This document shows, piece after piece, positions 1 through 8,839 of a stretch of 41,362 bases of DNA (position 1 is its first letter; each line of letters begins with the position of its first letter). The notes beneath the pieces are model-generated. The model ran no database searches. It saw only the letters and a program-made list of their open reading frames with translations, and had not been told where the DNA came from. A program made the position numbers and the translations under genes. The DNA comes from Psychrobacter sp. FME13 (lineage in GTDB: Bacteria; Pseudomonadota; Gammaproteobacteria; Pseudomonadales; Moraxellaceae), in the NCBI RefSeq assembly GCF_014861395.1, contig NZ_RRYV01000014.1:1-41362 (forward strand). Reading direction: 5' to 3'.

Positions 1-2
1 CT

Positions 3-320
3 GATAAAGGGTATATCAGCCCGAGTCTGACATCGTACTACGACGCTCAAGGAGTAGATTTACAAACGCCACTCAGAGCTAATATGAAAGAAGATAGACC
101 CAAACCTGTGGTAAGACGGCTAATGAAAGCCCGCCGTATCGTTGAAACAGTCATTGGTCAGTTATCAGAACGATTTAATATACAAAAGGTACGAGCAAGA
201 GATTTATGGCATTTGTCTCATCGATTGATTCGTAAGATTCTGTCGCATAATCTGTGCTTTGTACTCAATAAAAAACTTGGTAACCCGCCTCTTCAGTTTG
301 ATTTGCTTATTTCAAGTTGA
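3..320 (+). CDS. IS982-family transposase, C-terminal part (cut by window edge)
   Basis: The reading frame is open from base 3 and opens with DKGYIS, the motif around the second catalytic Asp of IS982-type DDE transposases. It continues through NMK, RRIVETVIGQLSERFNIQK and RARDLWHL to a stop at 318-320. The R..VE..IGQL stretch carries the catalytic Glu of this family. About 105 residues are present of a family length near 290, so roughly the first two thirds lie outside the window. An ATG at 84 is internal and not a real start. A contig beginning inside an IS is typical of assembly breaks at repeats. Family assignment is by motif recognition. Confidence 0.8.
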   Translation, partial: DKGYISPSLTSYYDAQGVDLQTPLRANMKEDRPKPVVRRLMKARRIVETVIGQLSERFNIQKVRARDLWHLSHRLIRKILSHNLCFVLNKKLGNPPLQFDLLISS

Positions 321-330
321 GAGTGGGGTT
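301..330. repeat. Putative terminal inverted repeat, right end of the IS982-family element
   Basis: The sequence right after the transposase stop reads, inward from the end, ACCCCACTCTCAACTTGAAA. IS982-family ends commonly begin with ACCC and overlap the transposase 3' end like this. The left end is outside the window, so the repeat cannot be checked here. Family knowledge plus inference. Confidence 0.4.
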
Positions 331-451
331 TTATATTCATAATAACCGCCCCATTATGTTAAGGGTCAAGCACTCAATATTTTGTTATGAGCAGCCTATA
401 AGACTGTCAACAAAGTCATGAGTGACTTTAACTCTATAGAACAGGTGACTT

Positions 452-1453
452 ATGAGTACAACCATTCCCTTATCATTTTTAGATCTGGCCCCCGTACCTG
501 AGGGTAAAACCATTGCAGAAGGCATTGCCCAAACGGTTCAAACCGCGCAACAAGCAGAAAAATCTGGCTTAAACCGCTATTGGATGGCAGAGCATCACAA
601 CATGCCTGGTATTGCCAGTGCAGCCACGTCCGTATTGTTGTCACACATTGGCAGCCAAACCCAGCGTATTCGTATTGGATCAGGCGGCATTATGCTGCCC
701 AACCATGCCCCGCTCATGATTGCCGAGCAATTTGGCACTTTGCAAGCGCTCTATGGTGACCGTATTGACTTGGGTTTGGGCCGTGCACCTGGTACTGATG
801 GGGCGACGTTTCAGGCGTTACGCCGTCAGATGCAGGATGCTGATCGTTTTCCTCAAGATGTGCAAGAGTTGATGTATTTTTTGGGTGATAATACTGATAA
901 CAGTCAAGTACAGGCATTTCCAGGTGCAAAATCAAACGTGCCAGTTTGGATATTAGGATCATCCACGTTTGGCGCATCGCTAGCCGCTCACCTAGGACTG
1001 CCCTATGTGTTTGCCTCACACTTTGCACCGCAAATGCTGACGCAAGCGCTTGCAACGTACCGTGAACAGTTCAAACCATCGGCTTATTTAGAAAAGCCTT
1101 ACGTAATGCTCGCGGCAAATTTATTACTGGCTGATGATGATGCCACCGCGCAATACCACTTTACCTCAGCGCAGCAAAGCTTTGTACGTTTGCGCCGCGG
1201 TGAAACAGGTCAAATACCAAAGCCTACTCACGATATGGACAGTGTCTGGAGTCAAGCAGAAAAGACAATGGTAGACAATGCGTTGTCGGTATCATTTATT
1301 GATTCTGTCGAAACCGTTAAACCAAAACTTGCTGCCTTTGTTGCCACGCACCAGCCCGACGAGCTGATTGTCACTGCCAATATTCATAACCAAGCCGCAC
1401 GCCTACGTTCACTTGAACTTACAACTGAACTAAATTTGTTTACTTTACAATGA
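452..1453 (+). CDS. LLM-class flavin-dependent oxidoreductase (luciferase-like monooxygenase, YhbW/MsnO8 type)
   Basis: This 333-residue protein has the hallmarks of bacterial luciferase-like monooxygenases: an N-terminal beta strand with [13 protein letters not shown], the active-site region [20 protein letters not shown] (residues ~44-63), [17 protein letters not shown], and the FMN-binding [11 protein letters not shown]. The length is normal for the family (about 330). Such TIM-barrel enzymes oxidise a substrate with reduced FMN and oxygen; the substrate cannot be told from sequence. The ATG is preceded by AGGTGA at suitable distance. No upstream partner gene is present, since the neighbour is an IS end. 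It is followed by a 48-residue membrane protein gene about 50 bp downstream, possibly co-transcribed, with a hairpin terminator beyond it. Confidence 0.9.
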   Translation: MSTTIPLSFLDLAPVPEGKTIAEGIAQTVQTAQQAEKSGLNRYWMAEHHNMPGIASAATSVLLSHIGSQTQRIRIGSGGIMLPNHAPLMIAEQFGTLQALYGDRIDLGLGRAPGTDGATFQALRRQMQDADRFPQDVQELMYFLGDNTDNSQVQAFPGAKSNVPVWILGSSTFGASLAAHLGLPYVFASHFAPQMLTQALATYREQFKPSAYLEKPYVMLAANLLLADDDATAQYHFTSAQQSFVRLRRGETGQIPKPTHDMDSVWSQAEKTMVDNALSVSFIDSVETVKPKLAAFVATHQPDELIVTANIHNQAARLRSLELTTELNLFTLQ

Positions 1454-1501
1454 TATAGGACGTTTGCATAATTATTGATACACCCTAATAAGAAGAAAAC
1501 T

Positions 1502-1648
1502 ATGGACGCTTCTACTTTTATTGGTTCATCAATATTTTTGTACATTGTCGCATTTATCGCAGTCATGTGTATCGGCGGTTATTTGACCTACCGTACCAGT
1601 CCAAAGCATAAACAACGCCGTGAAGACAAGCGTAACAATCGTCAGTAG
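1502..1648 (+). CDS. Small single-pass membrane protein (48 aa), function unknown
   Basis: ATG at 1502, preceded by the purine-rich AAGAAGAAAAC that can act as a ribosome binding site, opens a 48-codon frame ending at TAG 1646-1648. The product has a short polar N-terminus, one hydrophobic segment (about residues 6-28, FIGSSIFLYIVAFIAVMCIG) and a strongly basic tail rich in K and R. That pattern fits an N-out/C-in single-pass inner membrane protein. It lies between the oxidoreductase gene and a strong hairpin terminator. I do not recognise a family. Support is the start context, clean hydrophobic/basic organisation and placement before the terminator; conservation is untested. Confidence 0.6.
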   Translation: MDASTFIGSSIFLYIVAFIAVMCIGGYLTYRTSPKHKQRREDKRNNRQ

Positions 1649-1719
1649 CTTAATACTTAAGCATCAAGCTTAGGTATCGAAATCAGGTATCGGCTAACGG
1701 CATTTTCTGTTTCAGAAAA

Positions 1720-1755
1720 AACCTCTTTATCGTTATATGACAAAGAGGTTTTTTT
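1720..1755. terminator. Rho-independent terminator between the 48-aa gene and hmuV
   Basis: ACCTCTTT (1721-1728) and AAAGAGGT (1742-1749) form a perfect 8-bp stem with a 13-nt loop. The stem is followed by seven T on the plus strand and preceded by an A run. It can therefore stop transcription from both sides: the plus-strand oxidoreductase unit and the minus-strand hmu genes that converge here. Confidence 0.8.
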
Positions 1756-1798
1756 AGTTGGAGCGTATCCTCAGTCTGAACATTAAATATTAAACGGA

Positions 1799-2638
1799 CT
1801 AAACAAACACCAAACCATCTTCAGTTTGATGAGCTTTAATATCCACCTGATAAACAGCACTCAGCTGTTCACTAGTCATCACCTCATTAGGTGTCCCTTG
1901 TGCCACAATATGACCTTCATCTAACAATACTACTTCGTCCATATAACGATGAGCATGCGTAAGATCGTGCAGCACAACAAGGATACTTCTGCACTGATAT
2001 CGAACCAAATCAGACAAATACTGGAACAAAAAACGCTGATGACGAATATCCAAATGATTGGTCGGTTCATCAAACATCATAATTTGAGTGTCTTGCATCA
2101 GCGCACGCACGATAGCCAAACGCTGTTTTTCGCCACCTGATAGCGTCTGTACACGAGCACCAATCAGTGAGGTCAGCTCAAAATCATGAAGTAAATTATG
2201 CGCACGGCTAATATGTTTACCATTTGGATGTTGATACCATGCCAGATTGGGTGACACGCCAAGCAAGGCATAATCCAGAACCGTTAATGGCAACTCAAAT
2301 CGTTCGTGTTGTCCAACCCAAGCGATATGGCCGCGCCTGAGTATCTCAGCGATGGGCTGATCTTGAACCATGATTTGACCGGCTGTCTTAAGACCGACAC
2401 CCGTATGCTGATCTAGTATCGAATGCAGCAGCGTGCTTTTCCCAGCACCATTTGGGCCAATAAAAGCAACCAGTTTTTGGCTAGGCAATGCTAGCGCGTC
2501 AATACTCAATAGTATTTTATCACCATGAGTGATGTGAATATTTTTCATGGACAATAACTGGCTAGTGTTATTGTGCAAGCTATCTTCTGTGTTTATAGAC
2601 GACTCTTTTGCCGTCAAGGAAAAAGGTAAATTAAACAT
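1799..2638 (-). CDS. hmuV: Haem ABC transporter ATP-binding protein
   Basis: ATPase of the haem importer. It shows Walker A GPNGAGKST (around residue 61), signature LSGGEKQR, Walker B IMMFDEPTNHLD and the H-loop VVLHDLTHA. This is the FepC/HmuV subfamily that drives BtuCD-type importers. It is the last gene of the leftward set, 14 bp after hmuU (5 bp if a GTG at 2647 is used). I prefer the ATG at 2638 because GAGTGAG lies just upstream of it. An N-terminal stretch of about 30 residues before MKNIHITHGDK is longer than usual for HmuV. Partners are HmuU, HmuT and the outer membrane receptor encoded divergently. It ends at the convergent terminator. Confidence 0.92.
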   Translation of the reverse strand: MFNLPFSLTAKESSINTEDSLHNNTSQLLSMKNIHITHGDKILLSIDALALPSQKLVAFIGPNGAGKSTLLHSILDQHTGVGLKTAGQIMVQDQPIAEILRRGHIAWVGQHERFELPLTVLDYALLGVSPNLAWYQHPNGKHISRAHNLLHDFELTSLIGARVQTLSGGEKQRLAIVRALMQDTQIMMFDEPTNHLDIRHQRFLFQYLSDLVRYQCRSILVVLHDLTHAHRYMDEVVLLDEGHIVAQGTPNEVMTSEQLSAVYQVDIKAHQTEDGLVFV

Positions 2639-2652
2639 ATGTCTCACTCATA

Positions 2653-3639
2653 TCAACGACGGCTACTACGGACAAACAACCAAATAAAGAATGGACCACC
2701 AAGCAGCGCCAGCACAATACCAACAGGCACATCTACTGGATAAGCGATGTGGCGAGCCATACCATCAATAACAAGCAAGAGCATCGCGCCTAGCCACCCT
2801 GACCAAATCATCAGACGCATGCGCCCACCACCGAACAAGATAGCAAGTAAGTTCGGTACCATCATTCCAATAAAACCAATCACACCCGCCAAAGACACCG
2901 CCGCCCCTGTTAGCAATGCAGACGCGACAACCACCATACAACGTACCACTCCTACTTTAATACCTAAAGACTTTGCCGCCATCTCACCAAGCATTAGACC
3001 ATCCAGCTGCCGTCCTAATGGTAATAAAATCACTAAACCAAGCACCATAGATATAATAGAATATCGGAGCGGCACAAACCCTGCCTCCGCCATACTGCCA
3101 GATAACCAATTGGTCGCACTGCGCAAGACCATATCATCAGACATAAATAAAATAAGACTCACGATCGCAGCACAAAATGCACTGATGACAAAGCCTAAAA
3201 TCAGCAATCCCATTTGACCACCACCCAAAAACCGATGACAAGCCAAAATAAATAAACACACCAACACACTACCGGTAAATGCAGCAAGCGGTATACCGAT
3301 ACCACCAAACCCTAATGCCAATACTAGAACAACACCAAGCGCAGCACCACCTGACGTTCCGATTAAACTGGGATCCGCTAAAGGGTTTTCAAATAAGGCT
3401 TGTAGTGCAGCCCCACTAACAGACAACGCCATACCAACCAATAATGCAGTCGCCACCCGTGGATAACGCAGCTGCCAGATAGTCTCATCGAGATGAGCAG
3501 GATTTGACCATTCGCCAAAACCAATACCGAGTCCCAACCAAATAAGCAGCAATGATGCTAAGGCCGCAAAGATGTAATAGACGCTATATTTATGTTTACG
3601 GGCTTGAGCAGGCGCTGCCGCGGTAATCGTATTTGCCAT
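2653..3639 (-). CDS. hmuU: Haem ABC transporter permease (FecCD/BtuC family)
   Basis: A 328-residue, very hydrophobic protein with about nine or ten membrane segments and FecCD-family landmarks: LRYPRVATALLVGMALSVSG, ALFENPLADPSLIGTSGGAALG, LGFVISAF and the ATPase-contact and late motifs LAGVIGFIGMMVPNLLAIL. The usual histidine of the VPHLAR motif is replaced (VPNLLA). It would form a homodimer in the inner membrane, taking haem from HmuT and powered by HmuV. It lies between hmuT (173-bp gap) and hmuV. That gap is longer than in many hmu operons and holds a small palindrome, so partial termination or a separate promoter is possible. Confidence 0.92.
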   Translation of the reverse strand: MANTITAAAPAQARKHKYSVYYIFAALASLLLIWLGLGIGFGEWSNPAHLDETIWQLRYPRVATALLVGMALSVSGAALQALFENPLADPSLIGTSGGAALGVVLVLALGFGGIGIPLAAFTGSVLVCLFILACHRFLGGGQMGLLILGFVISAFCAAIVSLILFMSDDMVLRSATNWLSGSMAEAGFVPLRYSIISMVLGLVILLPLGRQLDGLMLGEMAAKSLGIKVGVVRCMVVVASALLTGAAVSLAGVIGFIGMMVPNLLAILFGGGRMRLMIWSGWLGAMLLLVIDGMARHIAYPVDVPVGIVLALLGGPFFIWLFVRSSRR

Positions 3640-3788
3640 ATGACGTGTCGTTATATCAAATATAAGAGGTTAAATGCTAAAGATTACGCTGTTAGTCAGA
3701 GAACTACTAAACCGTTACGGCGTTACCCTTCCTAAATGTAATGTCTGTACGATCTATAGTCGGCTGCCTTGTAGCCATTTTAAAATTC

Positions 3789-3804
3789 TTTGACTATAGT
3801 CAAA
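3789..3804. other. Perfect 16-bp palindrome between hmuT and hmuU
   Basis: TTTGACTATAGTCAAA lies just past the hmuT stop. On the minus strand it is followed by a moderately T-rich stretch, so it could act as a weak attenuator or protect the hmuT 3' end. The half GACTATAG occurs again about 30 bp further into the hmuT-hmuU gap, so it could also be a protein-binding site. The function is inference. Confidence 0.3.
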
Positions 3805-3812
3805 AACGTCAA

Positions 3813-4700
3813 TTATTTTGCGACTGAATTGAGTTTTTTAAGCACTTTCGGTGAGTTTAAACCGTAACGTAAAAACTCATCTGCTGGCCAAAAGTATACC
3901 CCACCCTTTTTACCTGCAGCACTGGCCGCAATTTCCGGACGTTGGCTAAACTTCTCGACGCCACCGACCACGGCTTTGTTATGATCAGCGATGATAATGA
4001 CATCAGGTTTAGCAGCGAGCCAACCTTCGCGTGACAATGGTTTAAGCCCTGAAACGTTGGCAGCGTTGATACCACCAGCGCGACGTATGAGCTCATCACC
4101 AACGGTGCCCTTTCCAGCGACAATACGGCCATCGTAGCTGAGCAAGTAACGCTTACCCGTTTTGGCCATCGGTGTCATGCCTTTGTTCCAGCTATTAGCA
4201 AGTGTGTTGCCTTGAGTTTTTTTGCCAACGTAATTACCAATGGTCTTAATACTACTGATAAAAGTAGCTACATCTTCTTTAGGAGCGACATTGACGGCTT
4301 TGACATTTAAACCATTCAAACGCTGATAGACACTAGACGGTTGCACCATATAACTACCAAGCACCAAATCGGGCTTGACTGCCAGTACGGACTCAGCGGT
4401 GATATTGCGATGCATACCGACTGTTGGCACATTTTTTAAGGCAGGGTTGCTATTGGTTGCATTTTTACCAACCAACTTATTGGTAGCACCAAGCGCAACG
4501 ATGACATCGGCGACATCTGGACTCATAGCCACAATACGATCATAAGCTTGTGCGGACAATGATGGTATAGCAACAATACTTAAAACCATAGTGACGGCCA
4601 TGATTCGTTTTGAGTCATATTTTTTATGGCTTAGTACTTTATCGCTTAGCACGTTATTAGGTAATAAAGATGTAGAAAAGAAAGACATCGGGGACAGCAT
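3813..4700 (-). CDS. hmuT: Periplasmic haem-binding protein of the haem ABC transporter
   Basis: Class III substrate-binding protein of the HmuT/ShuT type: DRIVAMSPDVADVIVALGA near the start of the mature part, ESVLAVKPDLVLGSYMVQPSSVYQRL, and EGWLAAKPDVIIIADH. An export signal is visible as a hydrophobic stretch MAVTMVLSIVAIPSLSAQA before YDRIV, with an unusually long basic N-region. I place the start at ATG 4700 because AAGGA sits six bases upstream; another ATG at 4721 lacks a good site. It receives haem from the outer membrane receptor and hands it to HmuU. The upstream hmuS ends 98 bp before this start. Confidence 0.9.
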   Translation of the reverse strand: MLSPMSFFSTSLLPNNVLSDKVLSHKKYDSKRIMAVTMVLSIVAIPSLSAQAYDRIVAMSPDVADVIVALGATNKLVGKNATNSNPALKNVPTVGMHRNITAESVLAVKPDLVLGSYMVQPSSVYQRLNGLNVKAVNVAPKEDVATFISSIKTIGNYVGKKTQGNTLANSWNKGMTPMAKTGKRYLLSYDGRIVAGKGTVGDELIRRAGGINAANVSGLKPLSREGWLAAKPDVIIIADHNKAVVGGVEKFSQRPEIAASAAGKKGGVYFWPADEFLRYGLNSPKVLKKLNSVAK

Positions 4701-4798
4701 AAATGTTCCTTGTTTTAGCATTCAGCAATAGCAAATCGCAACCACACTTTAAGCAATGACAATATTAATCATGCATGTGACTCATTACTGTAAATAGT

Positions 4799-5965
4799 TT
4801 AGGCAAACTGCTCAGCCGATGCAGAGACGATAGCGGCTGTATGGTTGTCTGATGCAACACGGCTATCTTCTGCATATTCTGTAGCGATATCTGCTGCAAT
4901 GGTTTGCCACGCCTCAAGCTCAGGCGTTCCCTCGATACGCTGACCAAACACACTAAATACGCTCGTCCCATAACGATCAAAACCTTCAATGCAAGTCACG
5001 ATGCCATCTTTGGTCGGACGTTTGACGCACCAGGCTTGCGCCAAACCTTTGTCTTTTAAATGTAAGGTAAAATTAGTCTCATTTTTATCAAGAATATTGA
5101 ACCAATCGCCTATGCGCTTAAGGGTATGTACTTGTCCAGTTTGAATCTGCACGATGCCGCTATTACCCACAAAGATCATAATAGAACATTGAGCGTCTCG
5201 TGCCTGCTCAAAAGTAGCAGCAACAGCATCGATATTTAGCGACTGTGTCATTCCCGCAGGTGCTTGACGATAACTACTGGCACGATCAATATCTAGCTTT
5301 TGTAATAAGCCATGAAACTGATGCACATCGGTCATTCCAAGCCAACCTTGTTGTAACTCTTGACATTTATCATTGCTCAACGCCTTATACTGCCAACCCT
5401 TAAGGGCGGTCGGTGCCGTTAAAGTAAGCTCATCAGTACTGACCGTCCCAAACTGCTGTGCAATCATATCTTGCCAGCGCGCGATATTATCCTCAGTCAA
5501 TTCACGTAAATACACCTTATCAATTGCTGCACCCTGCTCATCATAAAACTGAATACTATAAGACAGCTTATCTGGGTTGCTGGTGTCAGTAACGGCAAGC
5601 ATATGCTGCCAACGCCACATAAAAAAGCGCAAATCCAAACCACCAACATTGAGCGCCAAACCCATCTTTTCACCAAGCTTTAAATTATGATATTGCGCGG
5701 TTTTTTCGTGCACAGCCAATCCATTTCTGACGATACTCTCTACTTGACCGAAGCTCTCAAACTGCTTCAAAACCTCTTTGTATTGAACACCAATATATTG
5801 GCTAAAAGGTGACGCTAACATCAACTCAAACTCACTGACACCTAACGCTTTCGAGCCTTCAGTCGGAAACAGCATCGGAACTTGTGTTTTTTTATTTTGA
5901 TATTGTTGCCAAAGCTCGGTATTTTTTTGGGTTAATGATAGTGATCGACTCATAGTAATATCCAT
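4799..5965 (-). CDS. hmuS: Haemin-degrading / haem-handling factor (HmuS/HemS family)
   Basis: A 388-residue protein of the HemS/HmuS/ChuS family, with the usual internal duplication: residues ~30-190 and ~215-375 each carry a similar W..Y.NKKTQVPMLF- or TDVHQF-like opening and an FDRYGTSVFSVFGQR-type end (SIQFYDEQGAAIDKVYLR in the first half). These cytoplasmic proteins accept imported haem and store, transfer or break it down; which one applies here cannot be read from sequence. It is the first gene after the Fur-box region, so it should be iron-repressed with the rest. Start options are ATG 5965 and ATG 5953; neither has a strong ribosome site. Confidence 0.9.
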   Translation of the reverse strand: MDITMSRSLSLTQKNTELWQQYQNKKTQVPMLFPTEGSKALGVSEFELMLASPFSQYIGVQYKEVLKQFESFGQVESIVRNGLAVHEKTAQYHNLKLGEKMGLALNVGGLDLRFFMWRWQHMLAVTDTSNPDKLSYSIQFYDEQGAAIDKVYLRELTEDNIARWQDMIAQQFGTVSTDELTLTAPTALKGWQYKALSNDKCQELQQGWLGMTDVHQFHGLLQKLDIDRASSYRQAPAGMTQSLNIDAVAATFEQARDAQCSIMIFVGNSGIVQIQTGQVHTLKRIGDWFNILDKNETNFTLHLKDKGLAQAWCVKRPTKDGIVTCIEGFDRYGTSVFSVFGQRIEGTPELEAWQTIAADIATEYAEDSRVASDNHTAAIVSASAEQFA

Positions 5966-6191
5966 AAAATAATCAGTAATGACACAACGAATAATTTCGT
6001 GTCTATCTATTTAAGAAGGAATGTGCGGGTTTGATCATAGAAGTGCCTGGTTGTGAATATTCAACACATTCCAATAGGGCTTGTCATTAAAAAAGACAAT
6101 AAAAAAGCGATGAATTCTGATGGTAAATGATGTTTGCCTTTTTTCATATTGACACAGAATAAGGAACATTATGACCATCTTCACTTAAAAT

Positions 6192-6238
6192 GTAAATGAT
6201 AATAATTATTATTTACATATTGATAATCATTCTTATTA
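6192..6238. promoter_or_regulatory. Divergent hmuS/haem receptor control region with two Fur-box-like sites
   Basis: Positions 6192-6216 form a near-perfect palindrome, GTAAATGATAATAATTATTATTTAC in two halves around AAT, made of GATAAT/ATTATT units. A second site at 6219-6238 contains TTGATAATCATTCTTATTA. Both match the repeated GATAAT-type hexamers of the Fur consensus. They lie in the 427-bp gap between hmuS and the receptor start, about 155 bp before the preferred receptor ATG and 230 bp before hmuS. A TTGACA hexamer occurs at 6149-6154. Nothing else gene-like was seen in the gap. Fur repression of both arms under iron-rich conditions is inferred. Confidence 0.8.
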
Positions 6239-6392
6239 GTAATAATATACCCCTGTTCTGTTGCTAAAGTTAGTTCATTACGTAACCTGCCGTCAGTTTA
6301 TGTTCTGCCATTTTTTAGCTCACATCTTAGCTAAAAATATTTTTGACGACACATTCTTTCTATCTTTTACTCTTATTGTGGTGGTTTTACTC

Positions 6393-8648
6393 ATGTCTAT
6401 ATTCACATCCAAATCACTTATCACGCGAAAAACAGTACCAAACCTAGTGTCAAATTATGCAAACGCAGCGATACGTCAACCACTACTTAGTCGTCACCCC
6501 TTGGCCATTGGTATCGCATTAGCCCTATCAGTATTGACACCACTATCAGCACAAGCGGCATCATTAGAAACAAAGGCATCACTCAGTAACACCAATAATG
6601 ACACCAATAATGACATAAGCAACGACACGACTGACGATCAAGGGATGCCAAGCGCCCAACTCGATCCTATTGTGGTGACCGCTACCCGCTCAGATCGTAC
6701 GCTCAGTGATGCCCCTGTACGAGTACAGATATTGAATAGGCAAAAACTAGATGACAACCATGCACACACATTAAAAGATGCCTTAGCGCTTCTGCCCAAT
6801 GTTTATCTTAGCGAAGTGCACGGCAAAACTGGCTATCAAGTTAGTATGCAAGGATTTACTGGTGACCAGGTATTGGTGCTCATTGATGGCTTACCCATTA
6901 CTGCCAGTACTAACTCAACCGTCAATCTAAACCAATATATGAACGTGGATATCGAACAGATTGAAGTCGTACAAGGGGCGGCCTCTGCTCAGTTTGGTAG
7001 TGCGGCGATGGGCGGTGTTATTAATATTATTACCAAACCTATCAGCGAGACAAAAGGACATATCACCACAGAAATCGCCAGTAATGGTAAACAAAACCCA
7101 TCTGGCAATAATTTCGATGCAAATAAGCGCTATGTAGAAGCCAGTATCGAAGGGGCATTGGATGAAGGTAATCGTATACATGCCAGACTATCTGGTTCTT
7201 ATTTAGACGATGCAGGCTTAAGCTTAGATCCAGATGCATGGGCGCAGCTAAAAGATGCCAGTGAGCAGTCACAGGTTAGCGCACGCTTAAGCTATACCCC
7301 TGATGGTCAATCAGACAAAGCAATTGATAGTAAAACAGTTAATAGCGAGGAAAATACTCGTTTAATCAGCAACTCACAATACTGGGTAGAGGCAAGTCAA
7401 TATAAAGAAGACGACACTAGCCTCTTTGATTACTATTCCAAAGGCAATTATCTAGATTATCAAACCAATGAAGATATCACCAGACAGCGGTTTAGCATTG
7501 GTGCCCGTGCGGATATTGCCCCGCATAGTAACGACCGTAGCAAAACCTATAAGCTATCAGGGCAAGCATTGTATGAAGACTATCAAAGTGATTCGGAGTC
7601 TAAAAATGGGCAAACGGTTACCACAGATCGTGATACCAATATCACCACTACCCTTGCACAAGCTCAGCTTGATTTTCCTGCATTAGTACTGTCTGATGAT
7701 CATACTCACCTGTTACAAATAGGTGGACAATTACAAAAAGACGAGTTAACCCAGACCAACAACCAAGTCAGTGAGCTGACTGAAGACGATGTCAGCCGTG
7801 ATGTGGGTGAAATGTACCTACAAGATGACTGGCTCATTGGTGATAATTGGGAGATTCTGAGTGGCATCCGCTATCAAGATGACGAGGATTTTGGTGATCA
7901 CGTCGCACCAAAAGTAGCAGTCAAATACAACTATCTAGATGCCAGTGGTCGTGAGCATAGTTTCCGCAGTAGCATCGGTGGTGGTTACCGTGTACCTAAC
8001 CTAAAAGAACGCTATTATATTTTTGACCACAGTAATTATGGCTATAAAGTAACGGGCAATAGCGAACTAGAGCCTGAGACTTCAACCAGTTATCAAGTTG
8101 GCTATCAAAGTCAATTAAGTGATACCCTCAACCTCAGTATTAATGGTTTTTATAACGACATCAAAGACTTGATTCAGGTTGATGACGCAGTCATTGTGAA
8201 CGGTATTGCTGTTTATAAATACATGAATGTTGAGAGTGCAGAAACTTACGGCGGTGACATCGGACTAAACTGGTGGATTGATGATAATGCTAAGCTCCAA
8301 GCAAACTATGCTTACATTCACACTCATAACAATACAACTGACAGTGAGCTCACCTATCAGCCAAATCATAAGGCAATGCTGGCACTTGATTATCAGATTA
8401 ACGATCAGGTACAGCTCATTCCTCGTCTCAATTACGAATCAGAGCAGCTTATTGATACCAGTGAGCAATCTTACTCGCCATCATGGTGGACATTTGATAC
8501 GAAGATTAATTATGACGCCACTGCAAACTTAAGCCTTTATGCTGCCATTAATAACATTTTCGATGTTCAGCGCGACGCGTTCGATGATAACGACTATAGT
8601 CCTCTTGATAACCGTGAATGGCTAGTGGGTGCCAGCTATCATTGGTAA
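6393..8648 (+). CDS. hmuR: TonB-dependent haem receptor
   Basis: An outer membrane receptor of about 751 residues from the preferred ATG. It has an export signal ending near LTPLSAQA, a TonB box-like DPIVVTATRSDRT, a plug domain (NHAHTLKDALALLPNVYL, VLVLIDGLPI, IEVVQGAASAQFGSAAMGGVINI) and a long beta-barrel ending in aromatic W (GASYHW). YRVPNLKERY followed by GNSELEPETS corresponds to the FRAP/NPNL region typical of haem receptors. Together with hmuSTUV this supports haem as the cargo. An open frame reaches back to TTG 6261, but ATG 6393 gives a normal signal peptide, so I use it. It is transcribed divergently from hmuS across the Fur sites and ends at a strong terminator. Confidence 0.88.
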   Translation: MSIFTSKSLITRKTVPNLVSNYANAAIRQPLLSRHPLAIGIALALSVLTPLSAQAASLETKASLSNTNNDTNNDISNDTTDDQGMPSAQLDPIVVTATRSDRTLSDAPVRVQILNRQKLDDNHAHTLKDALALLPNVYLSEVHGKTGYQVSMQGFTGDQVLVLIDGLPITASTNSTVNLNQYMNVDIEQIEVVQGAASAQFGSAAMGGVINIITKPISETKGHITTEIASNGKQNPSGNNFDANKRYVEASIEGALDEGNRIHARLSGSYLDDAGLSLDPDAWAQLKDASEQSQVSARLSYTPDGQSDKAIDSKTVNSEENTRLISNSQYWVEASQYKEDDTSLFDYYSKGNYLDYQTNEDITRQRFSIGARADIAPHSNDRSKTYKLSGQALYEDYQSDSESKNGQTVTTDRDTNITTTLAQAQLDFPALVLSDDHTHLLQIGGQLQKDELTQTNNQVSELTEDDVSRDVGEMYLQDDWLIGDNWEILSGIRYQDDEDFGDHVAPKVAVKYNYLDASGREHSFRSSIGGGYRVPNLKERYYIFDHSNYGYKVTGNSELEPETSTSYQVGYQSQLSDTLNLSINGFYNDIKDLIQVDDAVIVNGIAVYKYMNVESAETYGGDIGLNWWIDDNAKLQANYAYIHTHNNTTDSELTYQPNHKAMLALDYQINDQVQLIPRLNYESEQLIDTSEQSYSPSWWTFDTKINYDATANLSLYAAINNIFDVQRDAFDDNDYSPLDNREWLVGASYHW

Positions 8649-8700
8649 TAAAAATTAGCGACTATCCTGACCATCAGACAGCACCTTCTTATATAAGAAA

Positions 8701-8736
8701 AAATCCAGTATCACTATTGCGATACTGGATTTTTTA
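8701..8736 (+). terminator. Rho-independent terminator after the haem receptor gene
   Basis: AAATCCAGTATC (8701-8712) and GATACTGGATTT (8721-8732) make a perfect 12-bp stem with an 8-nt loop, followed by T residues. It is 52 bp after the receptor stop and ends the rightward haem unit. The next gene is on the opposite strand, so it may work both ways. Confidence 0.85.
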
Positions 8737-8839
8737 ATGATACTTGATCATCAAACCAGAACGTGTTGAACATTCGAAAAATTAGAATAACAAGGCTACT
8801 CTTACTTTGAGTACTTGGTATAAAAGTCGATATCAACTC

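Noticed and set aside
6168..6190. Tiny reading frame MTIFT after a strong AAGGA site upstream of the Fur sites
   Set aside because: Only five codons, with no clear regulatory hairpin after it; likely chance, although the AAGGAACATT context is also seen before hmuT.
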